From an uncultured Myxococcales bacterium (GTDB lineage: Bacteria; Myxococcota_A; UBA9042), in NCBI GenBank assembly GCA_903929795.1, contig CAIYWC010000037.1, positions 1 through 64,000 on the forward strand: a stretch of 64,000 nucleotides of DNA, given 5' to 3'. The number at the start of each line of letters is the position of its first letter. The stretch's first letter is position 1. Below the pieces are notes generated by a model. The model ran no database searches. It worked only from the letters and a program-made list of their open reading frames with translations, and was not told the DNA's origin. Both the position numbers and the translations under genes were made by a program. This document shows positions 47,624 through 56,795 of this stretch, piece by piece.

Positions 47624-48442
47624 ATGGTCACAGTTCCCCAGCGTCGGCGCATCGCGGTATTTGACTCCGGCGTGGGCGGCTTGACCGTGCTGGGCGCGGT
47701 GCACGCGGCGCTGCCATGGGTCGATCTGCGCTTTTTGGGCGACACGGCGCGGCTGCCCTATGGCACCAAGAGCGCGTCGACCGTCGAACGGTACGCGCTG
47801 CAGGCCTCCAGGAAACTCGTCGAAGTGCCGGTGGACGCGCTGGTCGTGGCGTGCAACACCGCGTCATCCTGTGCGATTCCGGCGCTGCGCGACGCTTATC
47901 CCTTCCCGGTGCTGGGCGTGATCGAGCCGGGCGCGGAAGCTGCAGTGCGGGCGAGCCGCTCGGGGCACATCGGCATCATTGGCACGGAGCGCACCGTCGC
48001 CTCGGGCGCATATCCGGCGGCGATCGCGTGCCTGGACGGCAACGCGCGCGTGCATTCGCTGGCCACGCCGCTGCTGGTCAGCCTGGCGGAGGAAGGCTGG
48101 TTTGACCATCCGGCGACCGAGGCGACGCTGCTGGCCTATCTCGCGCCGTGGCTGGCGGACGCCGGTGCGCGCAAAATCGACACGCTGGTGCTGGGTTGCA
48201 CGCACTACCCGGTGTTCAAGCCGATGTTGAAGCGCGTGCTGGGGCGCCTGCTGGACCGCGACGTAGCGCTGGTGGATTCCGCCGAGCCGATCGCCCAGGC
48301 GCTTGCGCGGATGCTCGGGCCGGCGCAACAGCAGGACGGTCACATCGACCTGCTGGCCACGGACGCCGTCGAGCGTTTTCAGCGGGTCGGCGGCCTGTTT
48401 TTTCCGGTGGGCAAGGCGGCGGTCGAGCTGGTCGATCTGTGA
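47624..48442 (+). CDS. murI: Glutamate racemase
   Basis: Makes D-glutamate for peptidoglycan. The product is 272 aa from ATG 47624; an in-frame TTG 12 codons upstream is possible, since neither has a strong ribosome site. Motifs are FDSGVGGLTV (D14, S15), LPYGTKS, the first catalytic cysteine C77 in VACNTASS, and the second, C192, in LGCTHYP. It stands alone, divergent from the DUF6178-like gene and convergent with trxB. Confidence 0.96.
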   Translation: MVTVPQRRRIAVFDSGVGGLTVLGAVHAALPWVDLRFLGDTARLPYGTKSASTVERYALQASRKLVEVPVDALVVACNTASSCAIPALRDAYPFPVLGVIEPGAEAAVRASRSGHIGIIGTERTVASGAYPAAIACLDGNARVHSLATPLLVSLAEEGWFDHPATEATLLAYLAPWLADAGARKIDTLVLGCTHYPVFKPMLKRVLGRLLDRDVALVDSAEPIAQALARMLGPAQQQDGHIDLLATDAVERFQRVGGLFFPVGKAAVELVDL

Positions 48443-48443
48443 C

Positions 48444-48479
48444 CTGACACGCGGATCACGGTCGTGACAGCGGTGTCAG
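48444..48479. terminator. Nested hairpin between convergent murI and trxB
   Basis: CTGACAC (48444-48450) pairs with GTGTCAG (48473-48479), and inside it TCACG/CGTGA forms a second stem. It lies between the two convergent genes and overlaps the trxB stop codon. No U-run follows on either strand, so it is a possible bidirectional barrier rather than a proven terminator. Confidence 0.35.
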
Positions 48480-49438
48480 TGCGGCATCTTGCCTTCGCTG
48501 GCGTATTGCTCAATCAGCTTCTCAGCGTCCAGCGCAGCCATGCAGCCCATGCCCGCCGCGGAGATCGCCTGCCGGTAACGCTGATCCGCGACGTCGCCGG
48601 CGGCAAAAACGCCCGGCACGTTGGTCTGCGTCAGGCCGTGCAACTTCACGTAACCATTGTCATATAGGTCGATGTGGCCCTGAAAGACGCCGGTATTGGG
48701 CTGGTGGCCGATCGCCACAAACACGCCCTGGCACGGCAGCTCGCGCGTCGAGCCGTCCACGGTCGATTTCAGCCGGACGCCGGTGACAAACTTGCCGTCG
48801 CCATAGATCTCGTCAATGCCGGCGTTCCATTCCACCTTGATTTTCGGGTTCTTCAGCGCGCGCTCGGACATGATGCGGCTCGCGCGGAAGCTGTCGCGGC
48901 GGTGCACGATCGTGACCGTCGGGCAATAGCGCGTCAGGAAATTCGCCTCTTCCATCGCGGTGTCGCCGCCGCCGATGACCAGGACATTTTTGTCGCGGAA
49001 AAACGCGCCGTCGCACGTCGCGCAGGCGGAAACGCCGCGGTTCAGGTAGGTCTGCTCGCTGGGGATCCCGAGCCAGCGGGCGTTGGCGCCCGTCGCGATG
49101 ATGACGGTCGCGGTCTCCAACCAGCCGGAATCCGTGCGCAAACGCAGCGGAAAGCCGGAAAAATCCACTTCCTGGATGACCTCATCGCGGTGTTCCGAGC
49201 CGAATTTCTGGGCCTGGGCGCGGCAGCGCTCGACCAGTTCAGGGCCGGTCACGCCCTCGGGAAAGCCGGGGAAATTTTCAACCTCGGTGGTGATCATGAG
49301 CTGGCCGCCGGCCATCATCAGTTCGCCGGACGGCAGGAAACCACCTTCAAAAACGATGGGTTTCAGATCAGCGCGCGCGGTGTAGATGGCGGCAGTCAGC
49401 CCAGCTGGGCCTCCGCCGATGATGACGACTTTGTGCAT
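48476..49438 (-). CDS. trxB: Thioredoxin reductase
   Basis: An NADPH-dependent flavoenzyme that keeps thioredoxin reduced. The product is 320 aa from ATG 49438 with GAGG 5 bases upstream. The FAD motif is IGGGPAGLTAA (7-17), the redox-active pair is C139-A-T-C142, the NADPH motif is VIGGGDTAMEE, and the C-terminal FAD motif is GVFAAGDVAD. The length and order are those of the low-molecular-weight bacterial form. Confidence 0.97.
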   Translation of the reverse strand: MHKVVIIGGGPAGLTAAIYTARADLKPIVFEGGFLPSGELMMAGGQLMITTEVENFPGFPEGVTGPELVERCRAQAQKFGSEHRDEVIQEVDFSGFPLRLRTDSGWLETATVIIATGANARWLGIPSEQTYLNRGVSACATCDGAFFRDKNVLVIGGGDTAMEEANFLTRYCPTVTIVHRRDSFRASRIMSERALKNPKIKVEWNAGIDEIYGDGKFVTGVRLKSTVDGSTRELPCQGVFVAIGHQPNTGVFQGHIDLYDNGYVKLHGLTQTNVPGVFAAGDVADQRYRQAISAAGMGCMAALDAEKLIEQYASEGKMPH

Positions 49439-49560
49439 GGCAACCTCGGGTGACGGCGCAGTTTGGACAGCGCGCGCAGCTTTCTGGCATGGCAACGCAG
49501 CGCCGTCAACGGCAGCGCAGCGATGGGCACGAAAGCACGCCGGGTTACCCGAGGCAAGCG

Positions 49561-51303
49561 CTACGGCGTCGCGACCTGGCCAGGGGCGAGCAGCACTTCA
49601 AAGTGGCCGCCGTCCGTGGAAAGCGTGGAGCCCAGCAGGTGGCTGTCCAGCACGACGGTCCCCGACGGATTGCTGCCCAGCTGGTTGTCGCCGCCGCTTG
49701 TGTTGCCGCTCGCGCCCTGTGGCGTTTGGACCTTGACGGCCAGGACGTCGATTTGCACGCCCAGCAGCGCCGTTCCCGCCTGCGTCAGCACCTCGCCGGC
49801 CAGCACCATGGGCGGCGGCAGGACAAGATGCCACGGATTGGCCGCGGTATCGGCCGTCACGTCATCGATGCGCGCCATCACGCGCGCGAGCGAGGTCCCC
49901 GGCGGCGGCTCGACCCAGACGGCGTACTTGCCCGGATCCGCCCAGACGAGGAAATTGCCATCGGCGTCAGGCGTGACCGTAAACGTCGCCTCGTCGCCGT
50001 CAGCGTCCGGCGTCTCGCCATCCGCTTCCACTTCGCGGAGCGTAACTTGCGCACCCGGCACGGCGTGGGACGCAAAATCCGTCACCGTTCCCGTGATGCG
50101 GATCCGCAGGGGCAGCGCGATCTGCAAGCCCACCGAGGTCAGCGTCGTGGCCAGCAGTTGCACGCGCCCCGCGGTCGATCGCGGCGGCGGCGTCACCGTC
50201 AGCGTCCCTGGCAGCGGCGGCACCAGCAGGTGCACGTCGCCCTTGGCGTCCGTGACCGCATTCCATGCCAAGCCCAGCCGCGTGAGCGTGACGTCGTCTG
50301 GAAAATCCGCAAGTGGAATCATCAGTTGCACCGCAGCTCCGACCAGCGCTGCGCCGTCCGGCCCCTGCACGTGCACGGCGCAGGTCGTCATCGTCGGCAC
50401 TTCCGCGAGGTGAATCACCGGCAGATCGCCCACGACAGCCGTCACCTGCAGCGGCAGCGCCATCACGCCCGACGGCAGCACGCCAGTCGGCTCGCCCGTC
50501 GCGCTCGTGTCCGGGCCAAAAACCAGTCGCGCGGGCGGCGCTGTCGGGTCCACCTTGAACGCGTACTGGCCGGTCGCATCGGTCTTGCCGCTCGTCGACC
50601 ACGGCTGCCCGGCGTCGTCTTGCAGCCAGACCCGCAGGCCGACGATCGGCTTGTTGTCGCCCGCGATGATGCGCCCGGTCAGCGTCTTCAACTCGGTCTC
50701 GGCGGGCAGCACCAGGTTCCACTGGTCGATGGAATCGCCCGCGGTCAGCGTCGAGTAATGCGGCGGAATGTCTGCCGATTGCGGCCAAAAGGCCAGCGCG
50801 TAGTTGTTGCCTTTTTGCACCCGCAACTCGTAGCCCTGCGGCGTATCACTGCCGGGAAAGCGCGTGAGCGCGGAGTAGGAAATCGCCTGGAATGTCAGAT
50901 CGCGGCCTTCCACGTCGCCCGGCGCGGTCGCCAGCAGCGTGCCCGGAAACGACGAGGCCAGCGGGTTGCCTTTTTGCGTCACCGTCCCGCGAATGACCGC
51001 CGGGTCGGTCAGGACCAGCTTGCGCACCTCGTTCTGGCTGGCGCCGGTCAGCGTCACGTCAAACTGCTCGACGACGTAGCCGCTGTCGGCGGGCGGGGAC
51101 ACCCGGATCACGACCGGCGTGTCTGACACGCTGGCTGCGACGCAAAAGCGCGCCTCGTAGCATTTCAGGCCCGCGACGCAGTCCGCATCGACAGTACACT
51201 CGCCCGTGGGCGTGTCCGCCGCCGAACAGCCAAAAGCTGACAGCGCCAGCGCACCCAGCAGGACGCGCGCGAGGAGCAAAGTTGGAGGCAGCGGCCAGTT
51301 CAC
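49561..51303 (-). CDS. Lipoprotein with repeated carboxypeptidase-regulatory-like (Ig-fold) domains
   Basis: A 580-aa predicted lipoprotein from GTG 51303 (AAGGA upstream) with lipobox AFGC (C26) and a nearby Cys-rich segment CTVDADCVAGLKCYEARFC. The body has several beta-rich repeats of the type LTGRIIAGDNKPIVGLRVWL...DATGQYAFKV, RITGTVTDFASHAVPGAQVTL...DADGNFLVWA, and LAGEVLTQAGTALLGVQIDV. These are typical CarboxypepD_reg-like or SdrD B-like folds. The likely location is the cell surface, with an adhesive or structural role (inference). It follows a smaller lipoprotein gene by 70 bp. Confidence 0.7.
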   Translation of the reverse strand: MNWPLPPTLLLARVLLGALALSAFGCSAADTPTGECTVDADCVAGLKCYEARFCVAASVSDTPVVIRVSPPADSGYVVEQFDVTLTGASQNEVRKLVLTDPAVIRGTVTQKGNPLASSFPGTLLATAPGDVEGRDLTFQAISYSALTRFPGSDTPQGYELRVQKGNNYALAFWPQSADIPPHYSTLTAGDSIDQWNLVLPAETELKTLTGRIIAGDNKPIVGLRVWLQDDAGQPWSTSGKTDATGQYAFKVDPTAPPARLVFGPDTSATGEPTGVLPSGVMALPLQVTAVVGDLPVIHLAEVPTMTTCAVHVQGPDGAALVGAAVQLMIPLADFPDDVTLTRLGLAWNAVTDAKGDVHLLVPPLPGTLTVTPPPRSTAGRVQLLATTLTSVGLQIALPLRIRITGTVTDFASHAVPGAQVTLREVEADGETPDADGDEATFTVTPDADGNFLVWADPGKYAVWVEPPPGTSLARVMARIDDVTADTAANPWHLVLPPPMVLAGEVLTQAGTALLGVQIDVLAVKVQTPQGASGNTSGGDNQLGSNPSGTVVLDSHLLGSTLSTDGGHFEVLLAPGQVATP

Positions 51304-51373
51304 GGGTTCATTCCTTGTGCGCCGGACGGCAGCCTACAGTTCACCGCGCGGCGATCCAGTTTTGCAGGCGCTG

Positions 51374-51982
51374 TCATTGGCAGCTCCCCGGCTGGGCGTG
51401 AATGCGCCATTCCCGCGCGTCCCAAACGGCGTCGGGCGGAAAGTCGGTCGGTGTCACCGCGCCGTCCAATTGCGCCGCTGAGCTGACGACGACCAAGAGC
51501 GTGTGGTCCGTGCTCGTGTTGTTGGACCGGTCGCACAGAACGATCGTGCACGTCGGTTTGTCGGAGCAGACCGAGAACGTGTCGAGCACCGGGTTGGTCA
51601 CGTTCCAGTCGTAATACCAATAATAATACAGATTTGTCACGTCCAGACTCTGCGTCGAGAGCTGGTCGACTTTGAATTCGCTGCCCTGATGCGGGTCGCC
51701 GACCGGGTATGTCGTGTACATCGGCGGGCTCACCCCGGCGATCTTCAGGATCGGCGCCACAGCCGCCGGCGGTTCCGCGGTCGAAGGCAGCACGACGCAG
51801 CTTGTCAGCAGGCACACGGACAGCACGTTCAACCACCAGATGCGCCGCAACAGCCGCGGCCGGGCACCGATCTCAAGCTGTGCAGGAACCGTGCCAGCGT
51901 GCCCGATGGTCTCGCGGCAATGGTGTGAAAATCGCTGATATTTCAGCGATTTCTTCTGCCTGGCGCGAGGTCGTTCAGCCAT
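51374..51982 (-). CDS. Putative small lipoprotein, unknown function
   Basis: An ORF of 202 codons. A hydrophobic segment WWLNVLSVCLLTSC looks like a lipoprotein signal with the acylated cysteine at position 62, but ATG 51982 leaves an unusually long basic N terminus and has no ribosome site. The true start may be a non-ATG codon nearer the signal. The exported part has SPPMYTTYPVG, an aromatic VTNLYYYWYYDWNVTN stretch and several cysteines. No family is recognised. It probably shares a transcript with the larger lipoprotein gene downstream. Confidence 0.5.
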   Translation of the reverse strand: MAERPRARQKKSLKYQRFSHHCRETIGHAGTVPAQLEIGARPRLLRRIWWLNVLSVCLLTSCVVLPSTAEPPAAVAPILKIAGVSPPMYTTYPVGDPHQGSEFKVDQLSTQSLDVTNLYYYWYYDWNVTNPVLDTFSVCSDKPTCTIVLCDRSNNTSTDHTLLVVVSSAAQLDGAVTPTDFPPDAVWDAREWRIHAQPGSCQ

Positions 51983-52114
51983 TCAGACCCGTCCGGCGAG
52001 GCGGTTGCCCGTTGCGCCACCTGACATCGTTGTCACGGCGGTAGCGGCCTTCATGGTGAACATCGCGCACGATGGATGCAAGCCGCCAGCGTTCGGCGGG
52101 CCGGACGCGGGACG

Positions 52115-54778
52115 CTACGGCCCTTCCGTTTTCAGTTGTTCTTCCGCGGCCTTGAGCTGCGCCTTGTAGCCTGCGTTGCCCGGGTCCAGCTTGGCGGCCT
52201 TCTGCAAGTACAGGACCTTGAGCTTGGCCTTGCTGGCCTTTTGCGCCAACGCCGCGAATTTACTCGCTTCTTGTGCCGCAGACCCGCCGTCGTCAACAGC
52301 CTTTTCGACCGGCCGGACTTCCGGACGGGCCGGTCGCGGCGGCGGGTCCTTCTCGGCTTTCTTGGCCGCCGGTTCTTTCTGCGCTTTTTTGGCCGCCGCG
52401 CGCTCACGCGCCGCCCGCGCCTTGGCTGCCGCCGCTTCCTTGGCCGCCGCAGCGCGCTCCGCCTTCTGCGCCTGCGCGCGCTTGGCCGCAGCCTTCTGGT
52501 TCTCTTTCTTGCTCTGGACTTTGTCCTCGCGCGCCGCAGCGGCCGCCGCTTGGGCCACGCGCGCCGCCTGATCCTTGGCTGCTGTGGCTTTGGCTTCGGC
52601 GCCTTTGGCCTCCAGCGCCTTGCCCTCCGCCGCCCTGGCTTCCGCGATCGCGGCATCCACGCCGCGCTGAGCCTGTTCGCGCAGCAGCTGGGCCGCCGCG
52701 TTGCCGGGATTGAGCTTCAAGGCCGCTTGCGCCTTGGCCAGCGCCGTCACGGGATCCTTGGTTCTCAGGGCGGAATTGCCTTCCGCGACCAAGTGCTGTG
52801 CTTCCGCTTGGCGCGCGGCATCCGCGGGCGGCGCACCGGCATCTGGGGCCTGACCGGCATCCGGCGCGGCAGCGATCGCGGCCGGTTGCGCGGCATCCGC
52901 GACGGATCCAACGGCGGCGCCGGATGGCGGCGCAGCAGCAGCGGGCGTCAGTGCGACAGGTGCAGCGACCGGCGTAGCCGCCGCGGCAGCCGGCGCAGCA
53001 ACCGCAGCCGTCGCGTCGGCGGCGGGGGCGACGACGGGTTCTTCGGTCGCAGGTGCGGGCTCAGCGGCCGCCGGCGCGTCCGGCCGCGCGGTGCGCTGCG
53101 ACATCCAGGTCGAGACGCCGAGCATCAACACGGCAAAGCCGAGAATCGCCAACAGCGCCTTGCGATTGAATTTTTCCCTGGGTGGCGTCGGCGGTGGCAG
53201 ATCGCCCAAGTCCGTGCCCGGGACGGAGGTCGCGGCGTCTTCCTCAAAAAAGGCGCCTTCAGCCAGCTCAACGGTCAGCGACCGGCCGGTCCGCGCGCCG
53301 GCAGCCGCCGAGCTCGCCGCCGCGGGCTGATTGACGATGACGCGCGGGCCGCTCTGCGAATCGGGCCGCTTGGGCGGTGCGCTATCGCGACGTCCGATGC
53401 CAGCCCCAACCGGCGAGAGCGGGCTGAGCGGCGGTCGCGCGGGCGTGGTCTCTGCGGGTTCTGGCGGGCGAACGGTCGATGCGGGGCGCGTCAGCCCCTC
53501 GAGTGCCGGCGTTGTGCGCGGGGTCAGGCCAGCCAGGCCCGTGCCACCGGTCTTTTGGTCCGCAAGATTGGCTTCCGCAAGCGCGGCCGCAATGCCAATT
53601 CCGGCCACAGTCTGCCGCTCCCGGCGTTCCCGACGGCGGCCCTGGCGCGATGCCGTGCCTCCCGCGCCGTCCGGGCCCTCGTCTTCCTCGTCCGCATCGC
53701 CACCTTCCGGCGCCGCGTCGGGCAAGGACGCCAGCGCAGCCGCTTCGTCCTGGGGTTCTGGCGTCCGCGACGCCTCCGCAGCGCCCACTGCCGCAGCCAG
53801 CGCGGCGGCGACGTCAGAGCCCGAAAACTGCATCGTCGCGCGCAGATCTTCGGCCTCATCCGCCTGGGGCGCAACAGCAGCAGGAGCCGGTGTCGGCGCT
53901 GGAGTCGCCGCGACGGGCCCCAACTGGCTCAGCACGTCCGCTGCTTTTTGCGCGGCAAGGCCTTCCACCGCGGCACGCCACGCGGCAGGCGCCGGCCGCT
54001 TGGTCGGCTCCTTGTCGAGCGCATCCGCGACGATCGCCTGCAGATCCTTGACGCCCGCGAGCGCCGGCTTGACCAGATCCAGCCGCAGCGGCTTCTCCAC
54101 CGCTTGGCGTTTCAGCGCCATCAGCGGCTGGTTGGACGGAAACGGCGGCTTGCCCGCGGCGATCGCCCAAAGCGTGGTCGCGGCACCGTAGACATCCGCC
54201 GTCGCGGTGGCCGGCAGGCCCTTGCACAGCTCCGCCGCGAGGTATTCCGGATTACCGTAAAACGTCTCCGCCGGTGCGCCATTCTGGTAGGCCGGCAGCA
54301 GCCGCCACCAGCCAACGCCAAATAGCTGCGGAGCGCCCACGGTCAGCGTGCCAGTCGCCAGCCACACACGGTTGGGCTGGATGTCCAAGTGCTGCTTGGC
54401 GGCGCTGCCCAGCTGATCGACCGCGCGGGAAAGCGCCACCGCAAGCCGCAAGATCTGCGCCAACTCCAGCCGATCGCGGCGCTTGAGCACCGACTCCAGC
54501 GTCGTTGCTTCCGGTGCGAGCGCGGCCGCGTCAGTGGCCAGCCAGGCGCCTTCGTCGCAGCGGCCAAAGGCGTAGCTCGCCAGCACGTTCGGTCCGGCCT
54601 GTTGATCGGCGAGGATCGCCTGCAGCGTCGCGTCGTCCGAGCGCGTCGCCGCCGCCAGAAGCAACAGCAACGCGGGCGCGCCGCGCTCGTCGTCGTGGGT
54701 CCAAAACAGGGTGCCAAGCTTGCCCTCTTCGAGAGTGGCATGCACGCTGAAACGTTGGGCGATCCGCCGATCTGTCAT
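52115..54778 (-). CDS. Membrane-anchored pseudokinase with Ala-rich/TPR-like extracytoplasmic region
   Basis: An 887-aa protein from ATG 54778 (GGAGG 9 bases upstream). Residues 1-275 follow the Ser/Thr kinase layout but lack key residues. No glycine-rich loop or VAIK lysine is evident, the HRDxKxxN loop reads HLDIQPNR (130-137), and DFG reads LFG (152-154). The APE-like region and C-lobe are retained (YGNPEYLAAEL, ADVYGAATTLWAIAAGKPPF, DALDKEPTKRP). A 260-residue Pro/Ala-rich linker leads to one membrane helix (541-560). Beyond it lie Ala-rich sequence, a TPR-like unit, a Lys/Ala coiled stretch (about 730-850) and a second TPR-like unit. It is probably a signalling scaffold rather than an active kinase. 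Confidence 0.72.
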   Translation of the reverse strand: MTDRRIAQRFSVHATLEEGKLGTLFWTHDDERGAPALLLLLAAATRSDDATLQAILADQQAGPNVLASYAFGRCDEGAWLATDAAALAPEATTLESVLKRRDRLELAQILRLAVALSRAVDQLGSAAKQHLDIQPNRVWLATGTLTVGAPQLFGVGWWRLLPAYQNGAPAETFYGNPEYLAAELCKGLPATATADVYGAATTLWAIAAGKPPFPSNQPLMALKRQAVEKPLRLDLVKPALAGVKDLQAIVADALDKEPTKRPAPAAWRAAVEGLAAQKAADVLSQLGPVAATPAPTPAPAAVAPQADEAEDLRATMQFSGSDVAAALAAAVGAAEASRTPEPQDEAAALASLPDAAPEGGDADEEDEGPDGAGGTASRQGRRRERRERQTVAGIGIAAALAEANLADQKTGGTGLAGLTPRTTPALEGLTRPASTVRPPEPAETTPARPPLSPLSPVGAGIGRRDSAPPKRPDSQSGPRVIVNQPAAASSAAAGARTGRSLTVELAEGAFFEEDAATSVPGTDLGDLPPPTPPREKFNRKALLAILGFAVLMLGVSTWMSQRTARPDAPAAAEPAPATEEPVVAPAADATAAVAAPAAAAATPVAAPVALTPAAAAPPSGAAVGSVADAAQPAAIAAAPDAGQAPDAGAPPADAARQAEAQHLVAEGNSALRTKDPVTALAKAQAALKLNPGNAAAQLLREQAQRGVDAAIAEARAAEGKALEAKGAEAKATAAKDQAARVAQAAAAAAREDKVQSKKENQKAAAKRAQAQKAERAAAAKEAAAAKARAARERAAAKKAQKEPAAKKAEKDPPPRPARPEVRPVEKAVDDGGSAAQEASKFAALAQKASKAKLKVLYLQKAAKLDPGNAGYKAQLKAAEEQLKTEGP

Positions 54779-54885
54779 GCGACAGGTCCTCCGGGGGGGC
54801 AACTGGAACCGTGCCAGTCAGTGGCTCGGGCAGGCTATCATAGGGGCGCGTTGCAGAAAACGGCAAGCAAACGCCCAGTTCTTGG

Positions 54886-55305
54886 TCATGCGGTGCGTTG
54901 GCCGTCCGCGGTGAACGGAAAATGCGAGAGCCCGATGCGGTTGCCTTCCGGGTCGTGAACGTAGATCGTCCAGGCCGACTCGAAGACCACCGGAACCTCC
55001 TGATGCGTCAGCCACTTCAGCCACGTGTCGCGGTTTTGCCAGGCGATCTCCAGCGCCAGCAGGTGCAGCCCGGGCTCGTCGGACTGCCACTCATCGGGTG
55101 CGGGCGTCAGTGCGCAACGCTCCAACGCGATGACGGAATTGCCCGATCGCAGCCAGACGGACCGATCGCTGCCATCGTCGGCCGGCCAGCGCCTTTCCAC
55201 GTGCAGCCGCAGCACTTTTTCATAAAAGCGCGCCATCGCGGGCAGGTCAAAACACTGAATCGCCATGTGGTGAATGCCAAAAGGCGAAATGGGCGGGACG
55301 GCCAT
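54886..55305 (-). CDS. VOC/glyoxalase family protein, single domain
   Basis: A 139-aa cytosolic protein from ATG 55305 (GGAG 7 bases upstream); the upstream extension of the frame lacks support. The family pattern is IHHMAIQCFDLPAMARFYEKVL at the start and a C-terminal IYVHDPEGNRIGLSHFP, containing the metal-ligand-type His and Glu-x-N-R positions. The substrate is unknown. It diverges from a small lipoprotein gene at 55449. Confidence 0.85.
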   Translation of the reverse strand: MAVPPISPFGIHHMAIQCFDLPAMARFYEKVLRLHVERRWPADDGSDRSVWLRSGNSVIALERCALTPAPDEWQSDEPGLHLLALEIAWQNRDTWLKWLTHQEVPVVFESAWTIYVHDPEGNRIGLSHFPFTADGQRTA

Positions 55306-55448
55306 CGTCAGACTCCTCGTTGCGGACTCAGGGGCGCTGCGCAAAAAGCGCGCGGCACAAACCGCGCTCGCTCGACACAGAAGCGGTGCTGGGCTAAGGT
55401 AACTTGGACCATGGGCGGGCGCCAACGCAAGTCCGCGCGGATGACAAC

Positions 55449-55967
55449 ATGCACAATAGCTCTCTTTTGACCGGTCGGCTTGCGCGCTTCACGTTCGCTC
55501 GCCGCATCCTGCTGGCGCTGTTCACCCTCGGGCTGCTGAGCCTCGCGGCCTGTGGCAGCCACGAATTCGACGACGTGCGGGAGTATAAGCTGTTCCTGGA
55601 GAAGGCCAAGCCAGCGCTGACCGGCATGAACAAGGCCCGCGAAGATCTGTACCAGGTCAACGATCCGGAGCAGATGCTGCCGCTCTTTCGCGACAGTTTG
55701 CTGCCGCGCGTGCAAGAGCTGAGCAAGGCCGCAAACGAGGAGAAGATGCCGGGCGGCAAGCTGGGCGACATTCACCAAGGCCTGCAGCAGACGCTGAGCC
55801 GCTACGCGGAGAGCACCAGCAAGCTGGTGGAGCGCCTGAAGTCGGCCAAGGAAGACGAGCGCGAGCAGGCGATCGTGCAGTGGGGCGAGGACGACCAGAA
55901 ATTCGGCAAGTCCATGAGTGGATTGGTGAATGATCTGTCAGCGTTCCTGAGCGAACTCAAGAAATAG
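55449..55967 (+). CDS. Small helical lipoprotein, unknown function
   Basis: A 172-aa predicted lipoprotein with ATG 55449 and lipobox SLAAC (C35). The mature part is highly charged and helical, with coiled-coil-like stretches such as LSRYAESTSKLVERLKSAKEDERE and FGKSMSGLVNDLSAFLSELKK. No family is recognised. It may form an elongated envelope helical bundle. It stands alone, convergent with jag across 172 bp that hold no other gene. Confidence 0.7.
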   Translation: MHNSSLLTGRLARFTFARRILLALFTLGLLSLAACGSHEFDDVREYKLFLEKAKPALTGMNKAREDLYQVNDPEQMLPLFRDSLLPRVQELSKAANEEKMPGGKLGDIHQGLQQTLSRYAESTSKLVERLKSAKEDEREQAIVQWGEDDQKFGKSMSGLVNDLSAFLSELKK

Positions 55968-56139
55968 CCACACGCACCGAAGTTCGAGATCCAACGTCCG
56001 CTATTCGCGGCGAGTCTCCGGAGGAGCGCGCTCGCGATCCAGTCCGAAATGCAGCAGGCCTAACCTGCGACCGTTTGGTCTCGCAGAAAAGCGTTCATGG
56101 AGAGCGCGTTCCGGGCGGTCAGCCGCCGCAGCCCAGACC

Positions 56140-56781
56140 TCAGCGACGGCGACGGCGACGGCGGTGACCGGTGCCGCCTTGGCCCTGCGCGTCCTCGGCC
56201 GCATGGTCGTGTTCGCGCGGCGCCTCGGCCTGCAGCGCCTTGGGCGCGATGATCAGCAGCCGCCGCTCCGGCGCGCCATGGTGCACGAGCGCAAGCCCGG
56301 GCGTGCGCGAGAGCTGCGCGGTCAAGAACCGCAGATCGCCCTGGCCCAGCGGGCCGATCGCCAGCGACTTCCCCAGCAGCTTGCTCTTGTCCGCCAGCGC
56401 CTGCGCGACCTTATCGAGGCCCTCCGGCCGGCGACGGCGAAAGCCATCGGTGTCCAACGACAGCCGCGTGCGGTCCAGCGAATTGCGGTTGATCGCCTTG
56501 TTCAGGATGAACTGCATCGACTCGAGCACCCGCGTGTCGCCCTGCGGCTGCAGCGCTGGGTCCAGGTCGGAGAGCTGTACGATGACCTGATCCTCGTCCG
56601 CGCGGCATTCCACGGTCGGAATTTTCGCGCCCAACAGCTCGAACAGCCGCTGCGCCGTCGCCTGCGCGATCGCCACCTTCTCGGGCAGCGACACGTGCAG
56701 CTTGGGCGCGCTGCTCTCTTCCGAGGCTTCGTCGTCGGTGCCAGCGTTCGCTTCGGTCGCTGTCAGTTCCTGCTCAGACAT
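56140..56781 (-). CDS. jag: Jag/KhpB-like RNA-binding protein (KH-R3H)
   Basis: A 213-aa protein from ATG 56781 (GAGG upstream), placed directly after yidC as in most bacteria. An acidic N terminus (1-25) is followed by the Jag-type domain: LGAKIPTVECRADEDQVIVQLSD, LESMQFILNKAINRN, LDTDGFRRRRPEGLDKVAQALADK. The R3H-like C-terminal part is weak, and the protein ends in a poly-Arg tail. Relatives bind RNA and affect cell division and envelope growth. Confidence 0.82.
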   Translation of the reverse strand: MSEQELTATEANAGTDDEASEESSAPKLHVSLPEKVAIAQATAQRLFELLGAKIPTVECRADEDQVIVQLSDLDPALQPQGDTRVLESMQFILNKAINRNSLDRTRLSLDTDGFRRRRPEGLDKVAQALADKSKLLGKSLAIGPLGQGDLRFLTAQLSRTPGLALVHHGAPERRLLIIAPKALQAEAPREHDHAAEDAQGQGGTGHRRRRRRR

Positions 56782-56795
56782 GATTTCCTCTTTCT

